NCBI GenBank assembly: GCA_028818385.1
Contig: JAPPNY010000077.1
Span: 1-12,910, forward strand
Origin: Spirochaetaceae bacterium
GTDB lineage: Bacteria > Spirochaetota > Spirochaetia > SZUA-6 > Bin103
Direction: 5' to 3'
DNA length: 12,910 nucleotides
Part shown: in pieces, positions 1 to 6,307 of the stretch
Layout of the letters: every line of letters starts with the position of its first letter
Numbering within the stretch: position 1 is the stretch's first letter
Position numbers and translations under genes: made by a program
The notes under the pieces: generated by a model
Told to the model about the DNA's origin: nothing
Seen by the model: the letters and a program-made list of their open reading frames with translations, nothing else
The model's database searches: none

Positions 1-1
1 G

Positions 2-1240
2 CTGTTCAGCCACGTCGTCGCGCACAACCCCGAGGCGCGCGACGCCCACCTCAACTTGGGCAGCGCGCTGTTCGACGAGGACCGTTACGACGAAGGGCTT
101 GCAGCGACTCGCATCGCCGTCGAGCAACGGCCGGACTCCGCCGGGGCGCTGGCCAACCTCGGCCGCGCACTGATCCACTTCGGGCGACTGCAAGAGGCCG
201 AAGAGCACCTGCGCCGCGCCGTCGAGGTCGATCCTCGCAGCACGACGGCGCATCAGAATCTGGCCGAGACGCTGCGCAAGCAGGAGCGCTTCGCCGACGC
301 GGTGGAGTCATATCGAGCGGTGCTTGCGATCGACGAGGGCCACCGCGCATTTGCCTATGCGGGCATGGGCATGGCGCTGTTCGGAGCTGGGCGCTACGCG
401 GAAGCTCTCGACGCGACCGCCGAGGCGCTGTCGCTCCAGCCGGAACTCCCGAACGCGGCCATGCTGTACGTGCACATGGGCCGTTCCGCGCGGGAGTTGG
501 GTCGGCTCGACGAGGCGGCGGCCCATTTCGAGCGCGGCACCGTAGTAGACCCGCACGACGTCGAACCGCTGCTGGAGCTTGCCGACGTCCGCGTCCGGCA
601 GGGCCGGTCGGAAGAAGGCGAACGCATTCTGGCGGATGTCCTGGAGAGACGGTCGGGCGACCCCGCTTCGGTGCACCGCGTTGCCGAAACGCTCCGAACC
701 TGGGGACGGCATGAGAAGGCGATCGCGAGCTACCGCGCGGCGCTCCGGGCCGACGCCGACTTTGCACCGTCCTACGCCGGGCTGGGAATCGCGTTGTTTC
801 AGACCGAGCGCTACGAGGAAGCGATCGAGGCGCTGCAGCGGGCACTGGCGCTGCAGCCCGACCTGTCGATCGCGGGTTCCTCCCTGCGCGTCTTCCTGGG
901 CCGCGCGGCGCAGAGGTTGGGCCGTCCGGATGCGGCGGAGCACTTCGCGCGGGCGGTGCGCGACGACCCGAGTGACTACGAGGCCCTCGATCATCTCGCC
1001 AGTGTCCGCTTCGGCCAGGAGCGATACCAGGACGCGCTCGCCCTCTACCAGACCATGACCGAGTTGGACCCGGACAACGCGATGACCCACTCCAATCTCG
1101 GGGCCGCGCTGTTCCACCTCGGGCGGCTGGAAGAGGCGCTGATCAGCGTCGAACGCGCGCTCGCCCTCGACCCCGACCTGGAAGCCGCCCGGATCGGCTT
1201 ACGGGCGGTGCATGACGCGCAGGCACGACCGCAACGATAG
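2..1240 (+). CDS. Tetratricopeptide-repeat protein, 5' end outside window
   Basis: The reading frame is open from the first bases of the window and ends at a TAG, so only the C-terminal 412 or so residues are visible. A TTG at 56 is not a credible start because TPR sequence (HLNLGSALF) already runs across it. The visible part is almost wholly TPR-type helix pairs with the usual spacing of about 34 residues and motif G-R/Y-x-x-E-A (for example GRLQEAEEHLRRAVEVDP, ERYEEAIEALQRALALQP). It ends about a dozen residues after the last repeat. TPR arrays are protein-interaction scaffolds, and many sit C-terminal to a catalytic or membrane domain, which could lie upstream here. A block of about four repeats appears duplicated (see findings). 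No signal peptide or catalytic motif is visible, so the biochemical role is unknown. The gene converges with egtD. Confidence 0.85.
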   Translation: MFSHVVAHNPEARDAHLNLGSALFDEDRYDEGLAATRIAVEQRPDSAGALANLGRALIHFGRLQEAEEHLRRAVEVDPRSTTAHQNLAETLRKQERFADAVESYRAVLAIDEGHRAFAYAGMGMALFGAGRYAEALDATAEALSLQPELPNAAMLYVHMGRSARELGRLDEAAAHFERGTVVDPHDVEPLLELADVRVRQGRSEEGERILADVLERRSGDPASVHRVAETLRTWGRHEKAIASYRAALRADADFAPSYAGLGIALFQTERYEEAIEALQRALALQPDLSIAGSSLRVFLGRAAQRLGRPDAAEHFARAVRDDPSDYEALDHLASVRFGQERYQDALALYQTMTELDPDNAMTHSNLGAALFHLGRLEEALISVERALALDPDLEAARIGLRAVHDAQARPQR

Positions 1241-1252
1241 CATTGAGTGGCG

Positions 1253-1264
1253 TGCCGGCCGGCA
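1253..1264. terminator. GC-rich palindrome between convergent genes
   Basis: A perfect 12-bp palindrome, TGCCGGCCGGCA, sits in the 58-bp gap between the convergent stops of the TPR gene (1240) and egtD (1299). It has no loop and no T-tract, so it is not a textbook intrinsic terminator. Its place between two 3' ends, and similar GCCGG/CCGGC palindromes after other genes here, make a role in 3'-end formation possible. Confidence 0.25.
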
Positions 1265-1298
1265 ACGGGCTCCCGACCAACGCACCGATGGAGAGACC

Positions 1299-2324
1299 CT
1301 ACTCCGCCCACGTGTCTGCGGAGGCCGGAGATTGCGAGGCCACCTTGCCGATGGTCCCTCCGCAGTCGAGCCGGGCGCGAAGCAACTGCACGCTGAACAT
1401 CTGCCGCGGATCGGTCCACACCGCCGCCACATCGAATCCCGACACACCGGCCAGCAGAGCGAAGCCGTCCAGCGTGAACTTGTAAGACACCTCGGTGAGG
1501 ATCGTCTCGCCGGCGGTGAATCGGAACCGTTCGCCGGCCACCATGACCGCTTGCTCGATTCCACTGACCAAGTGCATCTCGATGCGGCCGCGCGCGTGAT
1601 CGTAGAACGACCGGTGAGCGAAGGCCGCAAGATCGAAATCGGCATCCAGGATGCGGTTGAGGTGTCGCAGTACGTTGAGGTTGAAGGCCGCCGTCACCCC
1701 CTGCCGGTCGTCGTAGGCAGCCTCCAGCACCGCGCGCTCTTTCGGCAGGTCCACGCCGACGAGCAGGCAGCCGCCGGGGCCGACGGTACGTGCAATGCCG
1801 TTCAGGAACGGCACCGCCTCCTGCAGGTTGAAGTTGCCGACGGTGGAGCCGGGAAAGTACGCGACCCGCGGCCCGCGCGCGGCGGCGGGCGGCAGGGTCA
1901 CCGGACGGTTGTAGTCGGCGCACACGGGACACACTTCCAGGGCCGGGTAGCGATCGCGGACCGCGGCGACGGCCGTCTCCAACTGAGCGCGGCTTACGTC
2001 GATCGGCACGTAAGCCGCCGGGCAGGACAGATGATCGAGCAGGGCGCACGTCTTGGCGCTGCTGCCGCTGCCGTACTCGATGAGCACGCGGCCCGGACCG
2101 ATGATCCGCCCCATCTCCGCTGCCGCCGCTGCCATGATTGCCTGTTCGGTCCGCGTGGGGTAGTAGTCGTCAAGGCAGGTGATCCGGTCGAACAGCTCGG
2201 AGCCGCGTTCGTCGTAGAGCAACCGGCAGGGCAGCCACTTCTGTTCCTGGCGGAGCCCGTCGAGCACCTGCGCGCGCAACTCGTCGAGCTGGGGGGTAAT
2301 CGCCAGCTCCACCGCCGACCCCAC
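1299..2324 (-). CDS. egtD: L-histidine N(alpha)-methyltransferase EgtD
   Basis: This is the SAM-dependent enzyme that trimethylates histidine to hercynine, the first step of ergothioneine synthesis in the cytoplasm. At 341 residues it is about family length (around 320), with some 20 extra C-terminal residues. Family landmarks in order are YDERGSELFDRIT (37-49), DDYYPTRTE (52-60), the SAM-binding IEYGSGSSAKT (82-92), PIDVS (107-111), FPGSTVGNF (157-165) and NLNVLRHLNRIL (215-226). By comparison with mycobacterial EgtD, Asn164, Tyr204, Glu278 and Ser280 fall at the histidine-binding positions. The GTG start lies 12 bp after the egtB stop on the same strand, so the two are almost certainly co-transcribed and perhaps translationally coupled, because the ribosome-binding site is weak. 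The stop is TAG. Confidence 0.93.
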   Translation of the reverse strand: MGSAVELAITPQLDELRAQVLDGLRQEQKWLPCRLLYDERGSELFDRITCLDDYYPTRTEQAIMAAAAAEMGRIIGPGRVLIEYGSGSSAKTCALLDHLSCPAAYVPIDVSRAQLETAVAAVRDRYPALEVCPVCADYNRPVTLPPAAARGPRVAYFPGSTVGNFNLQEAVPFLNGIARTVGPGGCLLVGVDLPKERAVLEAAYDDRQGVTAAFNLNVLRHLNRILDADFDLAAFAHRSFYDHARGRIEMHLVSGIEQAVMVAGERFRFTAGETILTEVSYKFTLDGFALLAGVSGFDVAAVWTDPRQMFSVQLLRARLDCGGTIGKVASQSPASADTWAE

Positions 2325-2336
2325 GCCGGACGCCGC

Positions 2337-3647
2337 CTATCCGTCGTCCGCCAAGCGGATCCCGGAGAACTGCCAGCGCTTGTCGGGCGGGAAGAAGTTC
2401 CGGTACGTGGCGCGGATGTGGGAGCGCGGCGTGGCGCACGAGCCGCCGCGCAGTACGTACTGACTGCACATGAACTTGCCGTTGTATTCGCCGAGCGCGC
2501 CGGGCGCCGGCCGGTAGCCGGGATACGGCGCGTAGTCGCTGGCGGTCCACTCCCACGCATCCCCGAACATCTGCCGCACGCCCACGCCGTGCGGGCAGCG
2601 CCGTGGATGGAACGCCATCTGCTCCGCGAAGTTGGCCGCCTCGGCCGCCGGCGTCACTTCTGCCGCCGCCGCCTCCCATTCGAACTCCGTCGGCAAACGT
2701 GCGCCGGTCCAGCGCGCGTACGCATCCGCCTCGAAGTAGCTGACGTGCACCACGGGCTCCGCCGGAGCCACCGGACGCACGCCGCTCAACGTCGATTGCC
2801 GCCAGTCGTTGCCGTCACGGCTCCAGTACAGCGGCGCGTCCCAACCCTGGCGGTTGACCGCATCCCAGCCGTCGGACAGCCACAACTCGGGGCGGCGGTA
2901 GCCGCCGTCGGCCATGAACTGCAGGTACTCGCCGTTGGTCACCAGCCGGTCCGCCAGCCGATACGGCTGCAGAAACCGCTGGTGCCGGGGTCCCTCGTTG
3001 TCGAAGGCGAAGCCCGGCCCGGCGTGTCCGAACCAGTGCAATCCGCCCTCGCAGGCAACCCAGCTCAGCGTCGTCTGCAGCGTACCGCTGCCGACGACGG
3101 GGGCCGGACGGTACGCCGGATGCAGGGGATTGATGCCGAACACGTGCTTGAAGTCGGTTACCATCAGTTCCTGGTGTTGCTGCTCGTGGTGCAGCCCGAT
3201 CGCGGCGACCGTTGCCGCGCGCTGCGCGTCGACCGCATGGGAGTTCGCGAGCAGCTTGGTCACGTGCCGGTCGACATGACGACGATAGGCCAGCACCTCC
3301 ACCACGGTGGGCCGCGCCAGCAGACCGCGGCTCGGGCGCGGATGCCTGTCTCCCACCGCGTTGTAGTAGGAGTTGAAGATGAAGCTGAAGCCCGGATGGA
3401 ACGGCTCGTAACCAGTATTCTCCGGTGCCAGCAGAAACGTCTCGAAGAACCAGCTCACGTGCCCCAGGTGCCACTTGATCGGGCTGACGTCATCCATCGA
3501 CTGGATGACGTAGTCCTCGGTGACCAAGGGCCGGCACAGCTCCTCGCTGAAGGCGCGCACGCTGCGGTAATCCGCAAGCACCGAACCGGGTTCGGCGATA
3601 GCCCGACCCTCGGACGAGGCCGGTTGCCCGGCGGCGTCATTGCTCAC
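2337..3647 (-). CDS. egtB: Ergothioneine biosynthesis sulfoxide synthase EgtB
   Basis: EgtB is a non-haem iron enzyme that joins hercynine to a thiol donor (cysteine or gamma-glutamylcysteine) with O2 to give the sulfoxide precursor of ergothioneine. The N-terminal DinB-like domain supplies the three-histidine iron site: His63 in WHLGHV, and His154 and His158 in HHEQQHQEL. The C-terminal formylglycine-generating-enzyme-like fold shows RLPTEFEWE (317-325), GDAWEWTASDY (362-372) and VLRGGSCATPRSHIR (398-412). Length from the chosen GTG is 436 residues, normal for the family. The start is uncertain: GTG 3647 has no good ribosome-binding site, while two GTGs at 3701 and 3698 lie about 11 bases after an AGGGGGA. 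The frame is open as far back as 4616, but that upstream part overlaps the divergent regulator and has no family counterpart. First gene of an egtBD pair; egtA, egtC and egtE are not in the window. Confidence 0.93.
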   Translation of the reverse strand: MSNDAAGQPASSEGRAIAEPGSVLADYRSVRAFSEELCRPLVTEDYVIQSMDDVSPIKWHLGHVSWFFETFLLAPENTGYEPFHPGFSFIFNSYYNAVGDRHPRPSRGLLARPTVVEVLAYRRHVDRHVTKLLANSHAVDAQRAATVAAIGLHHEQQHQELMVTDFKHVFGINPLHPAYRPAPVVGSGTLQTTLSWVACEGGLHWFGHAGPGFAFDNEGPRHQRFLQPYRLADRLVTNGEYLQFMADGGYRRPELWLSDGWDAVNRQGWDAPLYWSRDGNDWRQSTLSGVRPVAPAEPVVHVSYFEADAYARWTGARLPTEFEWEAAAAEVTPAAEAANFAEQMAFHPRRCPHGVGVRQMFGDAWEWTASDYAPYPGYRPAPGALGEYNGKFMCSQYVLRGGSCATPRSHIRATYRNFFPPDKRWQFSGIRLADDG

Positions 3648-3813
3648 GGCAGCATCGTACGCCGCAGGCACGGTCTCGGTCGAGCTCAGGAGGGCCACCA
3701 CCCTGAGACTGATCCCCCTAAGTGAGTCGGATTGCCGCGCAGGCGGCGAGTCCGGCACTCTCACGAACAGGAGAGGATGGGCCGAGAGCGGAGCCGAAGG
3801 CGACGATCTTGAG

Positions 3814-3845
3814 GCGCGACGGTATTGGGGCGCGACGGTATTGGG
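3814..3845 (+). repeat. Two tandem copies of a 16-bp repeat in the divergent egtB/regulator spacer
   Basis: The 16-bp unit GCGCGACGGTATTGGG occurs at 3814-3829 and again at 3830-3845 without mismatch, and three bases (GCG) of a third copy follow. It lies in the roughly 290-bp spacer between the divergent egtB start and the winged-helix regulator start. Perfect tandem direct repeats between divergent genes are often operator sites, but this repeat could equally be replication slippage. No clear -35/-10 pair was found on either strand of this spacer. Confidence 0.55.
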
Positions 3846-3941
3846 GCGGAGGGTTTCGATGGCTCGATCTGAGTCGTGGCGCAACGTGTTACGGAACATG
3901 CGGCCGCAAGTACCGGCTCGACTTCCAGGGACGGCACCAAG

Positions 3942-4604
3942 GTGTCTGTGAAGCGACCGCGCGTCTGCCTGATCGCGCTGTCTGGTGCGCTCGGTGCACG
4001 CATGGACGCCTATTGCCGGCGCATCGCCGGCTTCGCTCTGGACATCGTCACGGAGCCTCCCGCTCCGCGCGATCCGCGTTATTCGGCCGCGGTCATGCCG
4101 GCAGAGGTCGCCGACCGCGTGCTCACGGAACCGATCCAGCCGGCCTGGCCACTGATCGCCTACGGCCCGGACAGCCAACTGCCGAACCTGTTCCTGGCCG
4201 GCTGTGCCGACTACCTGCGCGACCCGTGGACGCCGGAAGAACTGGAGCTGCGGGTTCTGCGCGCCCTCGGACCCGCGACGGCGGCAACCGTGTTCGGGGA
4301 CGACGGCACGCTGCGTCTGATGGGGAGAACGCTGACGGGACCGGATGGCACGGTCAGCCTGGGCGCGCAGGAAGCGGAGATCCTGCGCATGCTGGTGGCG
4401 AACCGCGGCGCCGTCGTGACCCGCGACGCCCTGTTCTACGCGATCTGGGGGCGCCCGCCCCGCCGTCGCAGCCGCGCCGTGGACATGCACGTGACCGCCC
4501 TGCGGCGCCACTTGGTTGCGGTGGCGGATCGGCGCGACAGCGCCCGGTCTCCGTCCACACGGCTGATCGTCACCGTACGTGGACGTGGCTACCGCCTCGA
4601 TTGA
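3942..4604 (+). CDS. OmpR/PhoB-type winged-helix regulator with degenerate receiver domain
   Basis: The C-terminal half (about 120-220) is a Trans_reg_C winged helix: LGAQEAEILRMLVANRGAVV, the recognition-helix region VDMHVTALRRHL (180-191) and the closing hairpin TVRGRGYRLD. The N-terminal half (about 6-108) has receiver-like order: a first strand RVCLIALSG, then PLIAYGP, then GCADYLRDPWTPEELELRV, which matches the usual GADDYLxKPFxxxEL. Three receiver hallmarks are missing: the early acidic pair, the phospho-acceptor aspartate (the region reads YSAAVMPAEV), and the conserved lysine (Asp94 in LRDPW). It is therefore probably phosphorylation-independent. Start choice: GTG 3942, with AGGGA ten bases upstream; GTG 3948 and GTG 3876 are alternatives. 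The gene is divergent from egtBD, which makes control of that pair, or self-control, a reasonable but unproven guess. The target is unknown. Confidence 0.8.
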   Translation: MSVKRPRVCLIALSGALGARMDAYCRRIAGFALDIVTEPPAPRDPRYSAAVMPAEVADRVLTEPIQPAWPLIAYGPDSQLPNLFLAGCADYLRDPWTPEELELRVLRALGPATAATVFGDDGTLRLMGRTLTGPDGTVSLGAQEAEILRMLVANRGAVVTRDALFYAIWGRPPRRRSRAVDMHVTALRRHLVAVADRRDSARSPSTRLIVTVRGRGYRLD

Positions 4605-4693
4605 GTTGAGGCGCACGGACCCCTACTACCGGCGGGCGGTGGATGACGCACCATGCCGTGGCCGCGCAACCGGACGTCTGGTACCAGGCGGCG

Positions 4694-5820
4694 ATGGCGG
4701 GACGAGGCAAAGGGCAGCCGGGGGGGCGCGGCTGTCGCAGGCCGTTTCTCCCCGGGACGGTCTGGTGGCCCTGGTGCTCGGCGTGCTGGCGGCGGTCAGC
4801 TACATGCCTGCGCTTTCGGGCGGCTTCGTCTGGGACGACGTCATCTTCGCCGAGGAGCCGGTCATCCATTCGCCGGCCGGCCTGAAGAGCATCTGGTTCT
4901 CCCCCGCCGACATCAAAAACGAAGGCTACTACTGGCCGCTGGTCTACTCCAGTTTCTGACTGGAGCACAAGCTGTGAGGGCTGCTGAACCCGGCCGGCTA
5001 CCACGCCGTCAACATCGCCTTTCACCTCGCCAACTGCCTGCTGCTGTGGCGCTTGCTCGTACCGGGCGCCGCCGTGTTCGCCGTGCACTCCGTGCACGTG
5101 GAATCCGTCGCCTGGATCATCGAACGCAAGGACGTGCTGTCCGCGTTGTTCTACCTGGCGGCAGTGCTGGTCTGGGTCCGCTTCGTCGAGCAACCGCGGC
5201 CGTGGCGCTCCGGGCTGGCGCTGGTGCTGTTCACCGCCGGACTGCTGTCCAAGTCGGTGGTGGTGACGCTGCCCGTGGCGCTCGCGATCTGGCAGTGGTG
5301 GCAGAGCGGCCGCGCGAGATGGATGGATCTGCTGCGCCTGGCGCCCTTCGCGGCAGGGATTACGGCGGCCGACCTGTCGTTCTACACCTCGCGGGAGCCG
5401 CTGGAGCTTGGTTACACCTTGGCCGAGCGGGCGCTGATCGCATCGAGAGCGCTGTGGTTCTACGCCGGCAAGCTGCTCTGGCCGGCCGATCTGGCGGTCA
5501 TCTATCCGCTGTGGGAGATCGACGCGCGCGACCTGAAGACGTGGGCGTACTTGGCGGCTGCGGCGGCGCTGGCAGCCGGGCTGTGGGTCGCGCGGCGGCG
5601 GATCGGGCGGGGGCCGCTGGCAAGGGTGCTGTACTTCGCGGTGACGCTGGGGCCGGTGCTGGGGTTCGTGGACTACGGCTACATGCAGTTCTCGTTCGTG
5701 GCCGACCGGTTCCAGTACCTGGCGGGCATCGGGGTGCTGGCGGTGGTGATCGGCGGGGCGGCGCACGGGGTTGGAAGGCTGCCGAAAGCGTGGCGGCGTG
5801 GCGCGCCGTCTTCTGGGTGA
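4694..5820 (+). pseudogene. GT-C-type membrane glycosyltransferase (PMT/TMTC-like), broken
   Basis: A hydrophobic polytopic protein with the GT-C signature: a first membrane helix followed by GGFVWDD, whose acidic pair is catalytic in PMT/Tmtc-like enzymes, then YYWPLVYSSF, NPAGYHAVNIAFHLANCLLL, VHVESVAWIIERKDVLSALF, LLSKSVVVTLPVAL and FVADRFQYLAGIG. Such proteins usually continue into a TPR tail. The frame is interrupted by TGA at 4957-4959 and TGA at 4975-4977, both where homologues have Trp (SFWLEHKLWG), and then continues in the same frame. About a dozen residues seem to be missing between LLLWRLL and VPGAAVFAVHS. The only plausible ATG (4694, MAGRGKGQPGG) is in another frame, joined through a run of seven G at 4720-4726, which implies a one-base loss. 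Homology stops near 5775, where a transposase-like remnant starts. No TPR tail is present. Confidence 0.8.
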
Positions 5821-5881
5821 CGCCGATCTCCCGGCGGATCTCGAGGGCAAGCGGCTGATGCCGGTCAACCGCGGCCAACAC
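5767..5881 (-). mobile_element. Remnant of an IS1595/ISXO2-like transposase
   Basis: Read on the minus strand from 5881, the translation is VLAAVDRHQPLALEIRREIG followed by VTQKTARHAATLSAAFQ. The stretch L-x-R-E-I-G-V-T-Q-K-T-A resembles the N-terminal helix-turn-helix of IS1595-family transposases, where GVTQKTAW is a hallmark; here the Trp is Arg. Only about 38 residues are recognisable. The preceding Cys4 ribbon and the DDE domain are absent, and no terminal inverted repeats were found. The fragment begins exactly where the glycosyltransferase pseudogene loses homology, so an insertion or rearrangement probably truncated that gene. An IclR-like helix-turn-helix fragment is a weaker alternative reading. 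Confidence 0.4.
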
Positions 5882-6307
5882 GGGATCCAGCGACGCGACC
5901 CGAAGCTGTACGAGCCCATCACGGACGCCGACGCCGAGGTGATCTGCTACCCGCCCGGCACCGGCCGAGCCCGGCCGGACAAGCGCATCTCGGACGCCCG
6001 TGCGGCGCTTGAGAAGCTGGTGCGCGCGGTGACGCTATGGCGATCGACGGCCGCCCGCTGCCCCCGGTCCCGAGGCGGCACACGTGCATAGAGGGACGGC
6101 ACACATGCACGCACTCCCGAGAGGACCGCCTGCAAGGCACTCTACCGGCGATTCTTGATTCTCTACCCCTACCTCTACAGAGGAGGGGGGAGACGCCCTC
6201 CCGACGCCGACCCTTCGCCTTGACGGGAGTCGGCCCTGGGTCGGGCGCCCCCGGAAGGACGCATGACCGTCTGATCGGGTATCGTCGGTCGCTTGGAGGG
6301 ACTTGCC
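5882..6307. other. No intact gene; possible coding remnant and an imperfect repeat
   Basis: On the plus strand, from about 5820 to 6035, one frame has strongly coding-like third positions and reads GKRLMPVNRGQHGIQ and later DARAALEKLVRAVTLW. I recognise no family and there is no credible start, so it is probably another gene fragment. From 6092 to 6307 I see no gene. A GGAGGG...CCCTCC hairpin (6181-6202) is possible but has no T-tract. The only firm signal is the ribosome-binding site GGAGGG at 6295-6300 for the next gene. Confidence 0.4.
6076..6109 (+). repeat. Imperfect 13-bp direct repeat, 21-bp period
   Basis: CGGCACACGTGCA (6076-6088) recurs as CGGCACACATGCA (6097-6109), with one mismatch and starts 21 bp apart, about two helical turns. 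It lies some 200 bp upstream of the pentapeptide-repeat gene. It could be a pair of protein-binding sites or the trace of a short duplication; nothing else supports either reading. Confidence 0.35.

Noticed and set aside
1212..3725. Long plus-strand open frame of 837 codons opposite egtD and egtB
   Set aside because: It is antisense to two well-identified genes, its translation is His/Arg/Val-rich without domains, and it arises from GC codon bias.
3648..4616. N-terminal extension of egtB over more than 300 codons
   Set aside because: EgtB is complete from about 3647. The extension overlaps the divergent regulator and has no family match.
4957..4977. Genetic-code change with TGA read as Trp, or selenocysteine
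   Set aside because: TGA ends the winged-helix regulator, the XRE gene and the dehydrogenase at sensible lengths, and Trp is TGG throughout. No SECIS-like hairpin was seen after the TGAs.
4570..5922. Minus-strand 450-codon frame opposite the glycosyltransferase
   Set aside because: The plus strand has clear GT-C motifs. This translation is Gln/Pro/Arg-rich shadow sequence.
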